Source: Burkholderiaceae bacterium (GTDB lineage: Bacteria; Pseudomonadota; Gammaproteobacteria; Burkholderiales; Burkholderiaceae_E). From it: DNA of 64,000 nucleotides. Below the pieces are notes generated by a model. The model was not told the DNA's origin. It worked only from the letters and a program-made list of their open reading frames with translations, and did no database searches. The position numbers and the translations under genes are program-made. The stretch is taken from contig JAMLIR010000001.1 in the NCBI GenBank assembly GCA_023954045.1, positions 124,001-188,000 of the forward strand, in the 5' to 3' direction. Positions 1-7,972 of this stretch are shown here, piece after piece (position 1 is the first letter of the stretch; the number at the start of each line of letters is the position of its first letter).

Positions 1-254
1 CGCCTCCGCCGCATCCCCCGCCGGCTCGCCGCATCGGCCGCGATTCGCCCGCGAATCACCTCGGACAGGTCGAAGCCGAGCGCCTCCTCGGGCAACGCGC
101 GCAATCCGGCGCGCAGGCGGCGCAGCGCCGCGAGCTGCTCGGCACAACCCGGACACTGGCCGAGGTGGGACTCGAACCGAGCGCGTTCGTCGGGGACCGA
201 CTGATCGTCGAGGTATTCCGAGATCTCCACCGTCCTCGGGCATGGCTCATGCAT
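1..254 (-). CDS. Anti-sigma factor with zinc-finger (zf-HC2) domain, 3' part missing
   Basis: The gene runs off the left edge, so only the N-terminal ~84 residues are seen. It starts at ATG 254 and overlaps the end of the upstream sigma gene by 8 bases, which implies translational coupling. The protein opens MHEPCPRTVEISEYLDD and carries the H-x3-C-x2-C zinc motif (SHLGQCPGC, about residues 30-38) typical of ZAS/zf-HC2 anti-sigma factors, which bind and silence the cognate ECF sigma factor. A following membrane segment would be expected but lies outside the window. Assignment rests on the motif and the position directly behind an ECF sigma gene; the inducing signal cannot be read from the sequence. 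Confidence 0.8.
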   Translation of the reverse strand, partial: MHEPCPRTVEISEYLDDQSVPDERARFESHLGQCPGCAEQLAALRRLRAGLRALPEEALGFDLSEVIRGRIAADAASRRGMRRR

Positions 255-807
255 CGCGGTTCTCCCCTGTGGCGCGGCGGTAGCGCGCGAGCAGCGCCAC
301 GCGGGCGCGTGCGATGCGCGACTTCACGGTCCCCTCCTGGATTCCCAGCGCGACGGCGATCTCGGCGTACGAGAGCGACTCGATCTCGCGCAGCAGCAGG
401 ATCTCGCGGTGCTCGGCGGGGAGCCGCTGCAGGGCCGCCTCGAGCAGCCGGTAGCGCTCGCGGGTGTCGAGCTGCTCGTCGGGGCCGGGGTCCTGCGCGA
501 CCGCGACGGGCTCGTCCTCGATCGGAACGAACTCCACCGCGCCGCGGCGACGCAGCACGTCGAGCGCGCCGTTGCGCGCGATCTGGAACAGCCAGGTGCG
601 AAACTGCGCCCGCGGCTGCCAACGCGGCAGCGCCTGCCACGCCTTCATGAACGTCTCCTGTGCCAGGTCCATCGCTTCGTCGCGCGACCCCGTCATCCTG
701 AGAAGAAACCGGAATACCGGACCCTGGTGCCGCCGGACCAGATCGGCGAAGGCGCGCGTATCCCCGTCGCGCGCGCGCTCGACCAGCCGGCTGTCTTCCG
801 CCGTCAC
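247..807 (-). CDS. ECF-family RNA polymerase sigma factor (sigma-70 family)
   Basis: Extracytoplasmic-function sigma factor. Region 2 is seen as FADLVRRHQGPVFRFLLRMT...DLAQETFMKAW with the region 2.3/2.4 pattern FRTWLFQIARNGALDVLRRR. Region 4 is a helix-turn-helix with the pattern ILLLREIESLSYAEIAVALG...GTVKSRIARAR. I chose the GTG at 807 because GGAGGA lies 11 bases upstream and the family signature begins just after it; the same frame is open to an ATG at 936. The protein is then 186 aa, normal for the family. Its stop overlaps the anti-sigma start. A GGAAC-N16-CGTT element upstream looks like an ECF promoter and would give autoregulation (inference). Confidence 0.88.
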   Translation of the reverse strand: MTAEDSRLVERARDGDTRAFADLVRRHQGPVFRFLLRMTGSRDEAMDLAQETFMKAWQALPRWQPRAQFRTWLFQIARNGALDVLRRRGAVEFVPIEDEPVAVAQDPGPDEQLDTRERYRLLEAALQRLPAEHREILLLREIESLSYAEIAVALGIQEGTVKSRIARARVALLARYRRATGENRDA

Positions 808-851
808 CAAGGCGGACGTCCTCCACGAATTGGCGCCACGACACCGCATTG

Positions 852-876
852 AACGGTCGCGGCGCCGGAATGTTCC
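852..876 (-). promoter_or_regulatory. Putative ECF-type promoter of the sigma/anti-sigma operon
   Basis: On the minus strand GGAAC (876-872) is followed after exactly 16 bases by CGTT (855-852). GGAAC at -35 with a CGT-type -10 at 16-17 bp is the usual architecture of autoregulated ECF promoters. Transcription would start near 845. That excludes the ATG at 849 and supports the GTG start at 807. Confidence 0.35.
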
Positions 877-984
877 GCCGGATTGCGGGCCGGCCGGCAA
901 GCCGCCGATGGAAAGCGTTGGACAGGATGCGCGCAATGCGCACAGAATCGGCCGTTGCGGGCATTGCGCGTGAAGGACACGATC

Positions 985-1548
985 ATGAGAGCCATTGTCA
1001 TGATTATCGGGATCGGCGCGCTCGCGGCGCTGGCGGCCTGCGGGAAATCCAGGGAGGCCGCGTCGGAGAAGGCGGCCGAGACGGTCGCCGCGAAGGCGAT
1101 CGAGTCGGCGATCGAGAAGGACGGCACCAAGGCCAGGGTCGACGTTTCGGAGGGAAGCGTCCGGATGACGACGACGGACGCCTCCGGCAAGACCAGCCAG
1201 TTCGAGATGGGCGCGGCGAAGGTGACCGAAAGCGACGTCGGCGTGCCGTTCTATCCCGGTGCGAAGATCCCCGACGGGCAGTCGTCCCGGATCGCCACCC
1301 CCGACGGCACCACGGTCTCGGTCGGCCTGCGCAGCAGTGACGCGACGGCGAAAGTGGCCGACTTCTATCGCGAGCGGCTAAAGGCGCTGGCGCAGGGCAA
1401 GCAATTCACCGAGATGAGCGGCGCCGACGGCGCCGTGATGCTCGCGCTCGCCGACGAGAAAGCCAGCAGCGCGATACAGGTCATGGTGAACAGGGCCGAC
1501 GACGGAACCGACATCCAGATCGTCGCGCATCGTAGCGCCCCGAAGTAG
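985..1548 (+). CDS. Predicted lipoprotein of unknown function
   Basis: 187-aa protein with a hydrophobic leader and a lipobox ending in Cys19 (ALAALAACGKS), so it is probably processed by signal peptidase II. A charged Ala/Glu/Lys-rich stretch follows the Cys (about residues 20-50). The remainder has the pattern VPFYPGAKIPDGQ...VADFYRERLKA, which recalls small periplasmic proteins measuring change over a short alpha/beta fold, but I do not recognise a named family. The start was taken at ATG 985; an in-frame GTG lies at 970. It is divergent from the ECF sigma operon and could be one of its targets (inference from position only). Confidence 0.75.
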   Translation: MRAIVMIIGIGALAALAACGKSREAASEKAAETVAAKAIESAIEKDGTKARVDVSEGSVRMTTTDASGKTSQFEMGAAKVTESDVGVPFYPGAKIPDGQSSRIATPDGTTVSVGLRSSDATAKVADFYRERLKALAQGKQFTEMSGADGAVMLALADEKASSAIQVMVNRADDGTDIQIVAHRSAPK

Positions 1549-1569
1549 ACCGGCGGCGAGACCTCTGGT

Positions 1570-1764
1570 TCAGGCGCCCCTGCGCGCCGCAGCCAGGTGG
1601 CCGCCCCCCCACGCTGCATCGAAAGCGCCCCGCGCGCGCTGCAGCTCCAGCCACGTGGCGCTCACCTCGCGATGGTGCGGCGCGGTCTGGAACACGCGCC
1701 GATGGACCGACTCCAGGTAGGCGACTCGCGCACCGTAGTAGAGGATCTGCGTCCAGCGAATCAC
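1570..1764 (-). CDS. Small hypothetical protein (64 aa)
   Basis: Starts at GTG 1764, whose last two bases form part of the TGA stop of the preceding small gene (GTGA overlap), so the two are translationally coupled. The protein is rich in aromatic and basic residues (VIRWTQILYYGARVAYLESVHRR) and is predicted soluble with an amphipathic N-terminal half. No family is recognised. The tight coupling is the main argument that this is a real gene rather than a chance frame. Confidence 0.5.
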   Translation of the reverse strand: MIRWTQILYYGARVAYLESVHRRVFQTAPHHREVSATWLELQRARGAFDAAWGGGHLAAARRGA

Positions 1765-1949
1765 GACTGCCTCCGTTCGACGTCGTTCGCGAACCCGGAC
1801 TGGATGACGGCGTCGTCGAACCAGACCCGCGCCTGCGGGGATCGCTCGGCCACGACCAGCATGTAGGCGAACGCCGACTCGTATTCGCCGAAACTGCACT
1901 GGCCCCCCGAGCCATCGGGGTACTTCCAGCTGACGGTGTGGGTGTTCAT
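1761..1949 (-). CDS. Small hypothetical protein (62 aa)
   Basis: Starts at ATG 1949 (MNTHTVSWKYPDGSGGQC); an in-frame ATG further upstream at 1982 is less likely. The composition is balanced and unlike the Arg/Ala/Pro-rich shadow frames of this genome, with conserved-looking aromatic and acidic positions (FGEYESAFAYMLVV, ARVWFDDAVI). It may be a small soluble alpha/beta protein. The stop overlaps the next start. No family is recognised. The genes around it (BON protein, V-ATPase operon) suggest a stress or energy-related accessory locus, but that is guilt by association only. Confidence 0.6.
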   Translation of the reverse strand: MNTHTVSWKYPDGSGGQCSFGEYESAFAYMLVVAERSPQARVWFDDAVIQSGFANDVERRQS

Positions 1950-2004
1950 GGCCTTGCCCGGATGCGTCATTTTTCGACGCATCTCGGCACCGCCCGAGGA
2001 AATC

Positions 2005-2027
2005 GTTCACCGTCGCCGACGGTGAAC
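2005..2027. repeat. Perfect 11-bp inverted repeat around one base
   Basis: GTTCACCGTCG (2005-2015), a central C, then CGACGGTGAAC (2017-2027). It lies between the BON gene (ends 2143) and the small-protein pair (starts 1949), all on the minus strand. It could be a terminator hairpin for the BON gene (there is no U-tract) or a dimeric operator for the small-protein pair. Confidence 0.6.
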
Positions 2028-2142
2028 GGCGCTCGAACGCGGCCCGGCGGTGGGATCGTGACGGAATTCGCGCCCCTTCGGCCCCGGTCGCACGAGAGAT
2101 CGACAGCCGCCTGATCCACCAGCGCGGCTTCGCCGCCCGCTC

Positions 2143-2877
2143 TCAGGGCGCCACCCTCACCTCGATCGCGTTGACCACCTCGTCGACCGCGAACAGCGCC
2201 CAGGCATCGAACTCCGCGCGGCGGCGCTCCTCCTCGGTGCCTACCGCGCCCGACAGCGTCACGACGCCGTCGCGGCAACTGACGGTGATCTGGTCGTGGC
2301 GCACCACCGGGTCGATCTCGTAGACCAGGCCCAGCGCGTCGACGATCTCCCCGTCGTTGTCGTCTTCCGGCGGCGCGACCTCGAGCGAGTTGATCACGTC
2401 GCGGCATCCGGGTGTCCACCAGGCGAGCACGCCCGCCAGCCGCTTGTGCGAGAGGCTGATCACCGTGCCTTCGAAGGTGACCACGCCGCCCTCGACCGCC
2501 AGGTCGATCGCACCGGCGCGGCGCGAAGGAACGTCGCGGAGCGTCTCGGCGCGCCCCTTCCCCAGCCACCGCAGCGCGCAGTCGCGCAGCTCGGGCTCGC
2601 CGAGCAGAAGCGCCGTCAGCGCGTCGCGGATTTCGCCGTCGCTGCGCTGCTGCGCCGGCGCGACGTGAAGCCGGTCGACGACGCCGCGAACGCCATCCAC
2701 CGCCGCGGTCAGGCGCAGCGCCCGCTTTCGCGCCGCGACGCTCTCGACCTCGCCCTCGAGCACGACGGCGCCGGCCTCGAAGTCGACGCGGACCGGAAAT
2801 CGATGCAGGTTGACGCGCGGCTCGTGCTCCAGGGCCGCGCGAACCCGCTTCACGATGGCATCTTGCGCATCCGTCAT
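2143..2877 (-). CDS. BON-domain protein (three BON-like domains)
   Basis: 244-aa protein with three tandem BON-type units, at about residues 5-75, 78-155 and 160-244. Each has the pattern of an acidic helix (DGEIVDALGLVYEIDP) followed by strands of the type ITVSCRDGVVTLSGAVGTEEERRRAE and a closing VVNAIEV. BON domains are phospholipid- or polymer-binding modules found in OsmY-like stress proteins. No signal peptide is visible from the ATG at 2877, so unlike OsmY it may be cytoplasmic. The frame is open upstream, but the segment before 2877 has Arg-rich non-coding character. It is transcribed away from the redox/V-ATPase operon. Confidence 0.8.
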   Translation of the reverse strand: MTDAQDAIVKRVRAALEHEPRVNLHRFPVRVDFEAGAVVLEGEVESVAARKRALRLTAAVDGVRGVVDRLHVAPAQQRSDGEIRDALTALLLGEPELRDCALRWLGKGRAETLRDVPSRRAGAIDLAVEGGVVTFEGTVISLSHKRLAGVLAWWTPGCRDVINSLEVAPPEDDNDGEIVDALGLVYEIDPVVRHDQITVSCRDGVVTLSGAVGTEEERRRAEFDAWALFAVDEVVNAIEVRVAP

Positions 2878-3018
2878 GGCCTGCCCCCGGCGGTCGTGGC
2901 GGCTCGGGCGATCGCGACGGGCGACGCACCGGCGAGCCGGGATTCCCGGCGCGCGAACGCACTCCGCGGGTCCGCGCCGGCCCGCCCGATACCATGCTCC
3001 GGATCGCATGCGCCGATG

Positions 3019-3032
3019 CTGACTTCGATCAA
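3019..3032 (+). promoter_or_regulatory. Weak Anr/FNR-like site upstream of the redox/V-ATPase operon
   Basis: CTGAC (3019-3023), 4-base spacer, ATCAA (3028-3032): eight of ten positions match the TTGAT-N4-ATCAA consensus. It sits between the divergent BON gene and the cytochrome gene at 3150. Low confidence alone; noted because a better box precedes the N-ATPase operon. Confidence 0.2.
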
Positions 3033-3149
3033 GCCCGAGCCATCGTGGTCGCGCAGCCGCGTCGCGCGGCAGCAGCCGCCCTGTCGGTGGCCCGCGATAT
3101 CGGATACATTCTTCGCAATTCGCCGCCGTCGCGGCGACAGGGGGTGACT

Positions 3150-3833
3150 ATGGACCTTCTCGATTTCGCGCGCGGCCCCGCGCTGGCATTCGCCATCGCG
3201 GTCTTCGTCGTCGGCACGGCCTGGCGCCTGATCGGCGTGCTGCGGCTGCCGCGGGTGCCCGACCTGTCGCCCGCACGCGAAGGGGCGCCATCGAACGCAG
3301 CCGCCATCTGGCACGCCAACCTGCGCGCGATGTGGCCCCGCAAGGAGTTCTCGCCGTCGACGCGCTTCGTCACGATCAACGGCTACGTGTTCCACGTCGG
3401 CCTCGCGCTGGTATTCCTCGGCTACGCGCCGCACATCGCCTTCATCCACCGGATCACCGGCTTGTCGTGGCCTGCCCTGCCCGACTACGTGATGTACGTG
3501 GCCGCGGCCGCGACGATCATCTCGCTGCTGCTGGCGCTGGGGATTCGTATCGGCAGCCCGGTCAGGAAGCAGATCTCGACTGCCGACGACATGATCACCT
3601 GGACGATCACGTTCCTGCCGTTCATCACCGGCATGGCGGTGACGATGGAGCCTTCCGCCTCGGTGCTCGCGCGCGAGGTCGTGCTGTACCGCACGCCGCT
3701 GGCCATCCACCTGCTCACGCTCGAACTGCTGCTGGTCTGGTTCCCGTTCGGCAAGCTGATGCACGCAGTCCTCTTCGCCTTCTCGCGCGGCGCCACCGGC
3801 GTGCGCTTCGGCCACCGGGGAGTCAGGGTATGA
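3150..3833 (+). CDS. Membrane cytochrome b subunit, NarI/DsrM-like
   Basis: 227-aa integral membrane protein with about five transmembrane segments (near residues 11-31, 78-98, 112-132, 148-166, 184-210). Histidines in or near the membrane (H82, H95, H187, H205) fit a di-heme b cytochrome of the nitrate reductase gamma type, the fold also used by DsrM and HmeC. Such subunits pass electrons between the quinone pool and a partner iron-sulfur protein. Its stop overlaps the start of the HdrD-like gene by ATGA, so the two are co-translated. The pair stands at the head of a V-ATPase operon, which is not a standard context for either. The start at ATG 3150 follows a GGGGGTG stretch. Confidence 0.8.
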   Translation: MDLLDFARGPALAFAIAVFVVGTAWRLIGVLRLPRVPDLSPAREGAPSNAAAIWHANLRAMWPRKEFSPSTRFVTINGYVFHVGLALVFLGYAPHIAFIHRITGLSWPALPDYVMYVAAAATIISLLLALGIRIGSPVRKQISTADDMITWTITFLPFITGMAVTMEPSASVLAREVVLYRTPLAIHLLTLELLLVWFPFGKLMHAVLFAFSRGATGVRFGHRGVRV

Positions 3834-5134
3834 GCACCGCCACCACCGCCGCGCCCGCGTACGACAGGCAGGGCGAACAGACCGACCAGGCGCGGCTCGA
3901 CGCCGCGATGAGCAGCTTCGCGCGTGAATTCAGCGTCACCGCGGCGCTGCACATGGAGTCCTGCGTGCACTGCGGGCTCTGCGCCGAGGCCTGTCACTTC
4001 TACGTGACGACCGGCGACCCGAAGTACACGCCGGTCTACAAGCTCGAGCCGTTCCGCCGCGCGTACTTCCGCGAAGCGAGCCCGCTCGCGCCGTTGATGC
4101 GCGCGCTGGGACTGGTGAAGAAGCCCACCATCGGCGATCTCGAGCGCTGGCAGGAACTGATCTACGACTCGTGCACGATGTGCGGCCGCTGCACGCTGGC
4201 CTGCCCGATGGGCATCGACATCGCCGAGCTCGTCAAGGAGGCGCGCCACGGCATGTTCAAGGCCGGGCTCGTGCCCGAGCGGTTGGCGCTGATGGATCGC
4301 GCGGCGCGCCAGTGGGGCAGCACCGCGACGCCGGGCGAGGACCTGCCGGACATCCTCGCCGAGGTTTCGGGGCAGTACGGGGTGCCGATCCCGTGCAACC
4401 TCGACAGCGCGGACATCCTGGTCACGGCAGCGCCGGCCGAGCTGGGCGAGCACACGAAGGCGCTCGCGGACGCGGCGAAGATCCTCAACCGCATCGGCGC
4501 GCGCTGGACGATGCACCAGGCCGGCTTCGACGCCTCGAACATCGGTTTCAACAACGGCGACCTCGAACTGCAGGAGAAACTCACGCGCTCGCTGGTCGAC
4601 ACGGCCGTGAAGATCGGCGCGAAGACCGTCGTGCTTCCCGAGTGCGGGCACGCGTACGGCGCCGCGCGCTGGGAGGCGGCGAAGTGGTACGGCAATGCGC
4701 TCCCGGTGCGCATCATCCACATGACCGAGCTGCTCGACGAGCTGATCTCCTCGGGCAAGATCCGCGTGCGCAAGATCGGCGAGACCGCGACGTTCCACGA
4801 CCCGTGCCAGATCGTGCGTCGCGGCGGGCTCGAGGCGGCGGCGCGCCGCGTGCTGTCGGCGCTGGGATTCCAGCTGATCGAACTGCAGGCGCACGGGCTG
4901 GGCGGCTACTGCTGCGGCGGCGGCGGCGGCGTCATCTCGAACCAGCGCGCGACGCCGCTGCGCTACAAGGTCTTCGAGCTGAAGAAGCAGCAGGTCGAGG
5001 CGACGGGCGCGAAGCACTTCGTCACCAGCTGCGGACAGTGCCGGATCACGCTCGAGACGGGGGCGAAGCACGCGAAGTGGGACAAGCCCACCGAGAGCCT
5101 GCTCGAGCTCGTCGCGGACAACCTCGCCGACTGA
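3830..5134 (+). CDS. HdrD/DsrK-like iron-sulfur protein
   Basis: 434-aa cytoplasmic electron-transfer protein. Two [4Fe-4S] ferredoxin motifs lie at C45-C48-C51-C55 (CVHCGLCAEAC) and C115-C118-C121-C125 (CTMCGRCTLAC). The C-terminal half has a full CCG-type site (FHDPC, GGYCCGGGG, TSCGQC) like the catalytic cluster of heterodisulfide reductase subunit D and DsrK. An earlier CCG repeat seems degenerate, with only VVLPECGHAY left. By family it would reduce or oxidise a disulfide or similar thiol couple, exchanging electrons with the b-type cytochrome encoded just upstream. The next gene, the first V-ATPase subunit, begins 15 bases after its stop. The true substrate is unknown. Confidence 0.82.
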   Translation: MSTATTAAPAYDRQGEQTDQARLDAAMSSFAREFSVTAALHMESCVHCGLCAEACHFYVTTGDPKYTPVYKLEPFRRAYFREASPLAPLMRALGLVKKPTIGDLERWQELIYDSCTMCGRCTLACPMGIDIAELVKEARHGMFKAGLVPERLALMDRAARQWGSTATPGEDLPDILAEVSGQYGVPIPCNLDSADILVTAAPAELGEHTKALADAAKILNRIGARWTMHQAGFDASNIGFNNGDLELQEKLTRSLVDTAVKIGAKTVVLPECGHAYGAARWEAAKWYGNALPVRIIHMTELLDELISSGKIRVRKIGETATFHDPCQIVRRGGLEAAARRVLSALGFQLIELQAHGLGGYCCGGGGGVISNQRATPLRYKVFELKKQQVEATGAKHFVTSCGQCRITLETGAKHAKWDKPTESLLELVADNLAD

Positions 5135-5149
5135 GCCGCGCGAAGCTCG

Positions 5150-5500
5150 ATGAATCCGCGCAGCGACGTCCGCGCGCAGGCTGCCGCGGTGCAGGCGGTC
5201 GAGCGCGTACTGCGCGCGGAGCAGGACGCCGAGGCGCAGATCGCGCAGGCCCGCGAGCTCGCGCAGGCACGTCTGGAAGCCGCGCGCGAGGACGCGCTGG
5301 CGATCGTGAACCGCACGGCCGCGCGGATCGCCGGCCTGCAGCGGCGCCATGCGGAGGCGCTGCAACGACGGCTCGTGGCGCTGCGCGAGCAGGCCGCGGC
5401 AGCCGAGCAGGCGCGGCGTGCGCCCGACAGCGCGACGATCGCGGCAGCGGCCGAACGCGTGGCGGCGCGCCTCACCGGTGGCGACGATGTCGATCGCTGA
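5150..5500 (+). CDS. V/A-type ATPase subunit G/H-like coiled coil (peripheral stalk)
   Basis: 116-aa, almost entirely helical protein rich in Ala, Glu, Arg and Gln with heptad character (AEAQIAQARELAQARLEAAREDALAIV). This fits subunit G of bacterial V/A-ATPases, which pairs with subunit E to form the peripheral stalk. It is the first ATPase gene of the operon, as subunit G is in Thermus-type clusters. It overlaps the next gene by 14 bases. Coiled-coil composition alone would be weak evidence; the position makes the call. Confidence 0.7.
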   Translation: MNPRSDVRAQAAAVQAVERVLRAEQDAEAQIAQARELAQARLEAAREDALAIVNRTAARIAGLQRRHAEALQRRLVALREQAAAAEQARRAPDSATIAAAAERVAARLTGGDDVDR

Positions 5501-6116
5501 GTTCGCCTACGCGCAGGCGCGCCTGCAGGCGCGTCTCGGCGCCGGCGCCAGCGAGGCGGGCTGGCAGGCGCTCGAGGCGAGCCACACGGCCGCGCACTAT
5601 CTCGCGCTGGCCCGTTCGGGGCCGCTCGCGCCGTGGGTCGAGGGCCTCGACGAGGCCCGCGACGCGCATCGCGTCGAGCGCCACCTGGTGATCCGATGGC
5701 GTCGCCTCGTCGACGAGGTGGCGGGCTGGTTGCCGTCGCGATGGCAACCGGCCGTGCAGTGGTTCGGATCGCTGGCGACGCTGCCGCTCGGCGAGGCCGG
5801 GCGGCCGTCGTCGCAGGCCGCGACCGACTGGCTCGAGCGCTGGCGCGCGCTCGTGCCCGCCGATGGCGGCGATCGTGCACGGTTGCTGGAACCCGCCAGC
5901 CTGCTGCTGCCGCGCCTGGCAGGCTCGCAGGCCGGGCGCGCCGCGGCCAGCGAGGCCGTACGCAGCGCACTGCTGAAGATCTTCCGGCGCAGCGCCGGGT
6001 CGGCCGTCGCCGTGCTCGCATGGCTCGCGCTGGCCGCGCTGGACCTCGAGCGGCTGCGCGGCGGTCTCGCAGTGCGCACGCTGTTCGAACCGACCGCCGA
6101 ACCTCTCGAGGCGTGA
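5487..6116 (+). CDS. Unassigned V-ATPase operon protein, possible subunit C equivalent
   Basis: 209-aa protein, mostly helical, with many Trp and Arg residues (YAQARLQARLG, PLAPWVEGLDEARDAHRVERHL, WRRLVDEVAGWLPSRW). It lies between G and I. Bacterial V/A-ATPases need subunit C (the AC39-type funnel joining rotor shaft to c-ring), usually encoded between E and F or next to them, and no such gene is present here. The N-terminal YAQARLQAR resembles the start of some C subunits, so a shortened or diverged C is the leading guess. A clade-specific assembly factor is the alternative. A hydrophobic stretch near residues 170-190 (SAVAVLAWLALAAL) could be one membrane-associated helix. Confidence 0.55.
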   Translation: MSIAEFAYAQARLQARLGAGASEAGWQALEASHTAAHYLALARSGPLAPWVEGLDEARDAHRVERHLVIRWRRLVDEVAGWLPSRWQPAVQWFGSLATLPLGEAGRPSSQAATDWLERWRALVPADGGDRARLLEPASLLLPRLAGSQAGRAAASEAVRSALLKIFRRSAGSAVAVLAWLALAALDLERLRGGLAVRTLFEPTAEPLEA

Positions 6117-7972
6117 TGCTGCGACCGCGCGCCTGCCACTGGTTCGAGCTGCTCGCCGCGCGATCCGACCTGGCGCCGGTCCTCGAGGCGCTCGCGGGCA
6201 CCGGCGCGGTCGAACTCCAGGCGCAGGAGCGGAGCGCCACGCCACTGGTCGCCGGCTCGCAGGCCGCACGCGATATCGCGCGTTTCGACGAACTGGCGCG
6301 CCGCTACCGCGCACATTGGCCCGCAGCCGCGCGCTCCGGCGGCGAACGCATCACCGACCCGTCGGCCGCGCTGGCCGCGGCGGTCGGGCGGATCGAAGGC
6401 TGGCGCGCGGAGGCCGACCCTCTGATCGCCGAGCTCGAGCGCATCGACGGCGAGCTCGGCGCGCTCGCCGACTTGCGCCGGCTGCTGGCCGCCGCGCCCG
6501 ACTTGCTGCCGCAGCCGTCGCTGCTCGCCGACGCCGGAAGATTCCTCGCCGACGCGCGCGTCCATGCGCTTCCCGCCGGCGCGCCGGCGATCGCGTTGCC
6601 GGATGGGATCGCGACGCTGTCGCTCGCCGCTGGCCGCGCGGAGGACGAGGAGCGTTTCCTGATCCTCGCTGGCCCGCGCGAGGCACTCGACGAGGCCGAC
6701 GAGCGCCTGCGTGCGCACCAGGCGCGGCGCATCGCGTGGCCCGCCGACCTGCGCGGTAGCGTCGCCGAGGCGACACGCGAGGTCGCGTCTCGCGACGCAG
6801 CGACGGCCGAGCGCCGCGAGCGCACCGGCGAGGCGCTGGCTGCGCTGTCGCGCGAGCACGGCCTGGCCGACGCGCTGGCCGTGGCCGGGATCGTCGATTG
6901 GCTGATCGCGCACGGGCCCGAGCTTTCGGCCAGCGAGCGCCTGGTCTGGGTCACCGGCTGGACGACCGCCGACGACCCGTCCGACTTGTGCGCGACACTG
7001 CAGGCAAAGGATCTGCGCTGCGTTGCGCACTTTCCCGACCCTCCAGCGGGCGTCGAGCCGCCGTCCGTGCTCGCGAACCCCGGCTGGGCGCGCGCCTTCG
7101 AGGCGTTCGCGCGGATGGTCGGGCAACCGGGCCGCGACGAGGCCGATCCGAGCCTTGTCGTGGCGCTGATCGCGCCCGTGCTGTTCGGCTTCATGTTCGG
7201 CGACGTCGGCCAGGGCGCGGTGCTCTGCGCGGCCGGCTGGCTGCTGCGCAAGCGCGTGCCGATGCTTGGCCTTCTTGTGCCGGGCGGCGCGATGGCGATC
7301 GCGTTCGGGCTGCTGTTCGGCACGGTGTTCGCCCGCGAGGACCTGATCCCCGCGCTCTGGCTTCACCCGCTTCACCATCCGGTCGACGTGCTGACGGCCG
7401 CGGTCGCGCTGGGCGCCGCGATCCTGCTTGGCGGGCTGGCGCTCGGCGCCATGCAGTCCGGCTGGCGCGGCGCGACGCTGCGCTGGTGGGCGCGCGACGC
7501 CGGGCTCGTGCTGGCCTACGTCGCGCTGCTCGCCACGCCGCTGGCGCCCGCGGCAGCCTGGTTCGCACTCGCCGGCGCCGCATGGTTCGCCGCCGGCGCC
7601 GCGGCGACCGCGTCGCAGGATCGCGCGGCGGCATTCCTCGCCGGGCTCGCGCATTTCGTCGAGCAGGCGCTGCAGCTGCTGGTCAACACCGTTTCGTTCG
7701 CGCGCGTCGGCGCGTTCGCGCTGGCGCACGCGGGGCTGTCGGTCGCCGTCACCGGCGTCGCCGAAGCCAGCGGCCCGGGCGGCTACTGGATCGTGCTCGG
7801 GCTGGGCAATCTGCTGATCCTCGTGCTCGAAGGCCTCGTCGTCGGCATCCAGACCACGCGCCTGCTGCTGTTCGAATTCTTCGTTCGCTTCCTCGAGGGG
7901 ACCGGCCGCGCGTTCAGGCCGCTGTCGCCGCCCATTGCCAGGTTCGATACAGGAGTCGGGAGTCCGCCATGA
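6116..7972 (+). CDS. ntpI: V/A-type ATPase subunit I (stator subunit a)
   Basis: 618-aa protein of the right length and layout: a soluble N-terminal half with coiled-coil arms (residues ~1-330), then a membrane half with about seven to eight helices. A characteristic segment is PSLVVALIAPVLFGFMFGDVGQGAVL near the start of the membrane domain, the hallmark of subunit I/a. The late helix VNTVSFARVGAFALAHAGLS carries the Arg expected to face the rotor glutamate. The subunit forms the ion half-channels together with the c-ring. ATG 6116 overlaps the previous stop by one base (TGATG), and its own stop overlaps the K gene by ATGA. Confidence 0.92.
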   Translation: MLRPRACHWFELLAARSDLAPVLEALAGTGAVELQAQERSATPLVAGSQAARDIARFDELARRYRAHWPAAARSGGERITDPSAALAAAVGRIEGWRAEADPLIAELERIDGELGALADLRRLLAAAPDLLPQPSLLADAGRFLADARVHALPAGAPAIALPDGIATLSLAAGRAEDEERFLILAGPREALDEADERLRAHQARRIAWPADLRGSVAEATREVASRDAATAERRERTGEALAALSREHGLADALAVAGIVDWLIAHGPELSASERLVWVTGWTTADDPSDLCATLQAKDLRCVAHFPDPPAGVEPPSVLANPGWARAFEAFARMVGQPGRDEADPSLVVALIAPVLFGFMFGDVGQGAVLCAAGWLLRKRVPMLGLLVPGGAMAIAFGLLFGTVFAREDLIPALWLHPLHHPVDVLTAAVALGAAILLGGLALGAMQSGWRGATLRWWARDAGLVLAYVALLATPLAPAAAWFALAGAAWFAAGAAATASQDRAAAFLAGLAHFVEQALQLLVNTVSFARVGAFALAHAGLSVAVTGVAEASGPGGYWIVLGLGNLLILVLEGLVVGIQTTRLLLFEFFVRFLEGTGRAFRPLSPPIARFDTGVGSPP

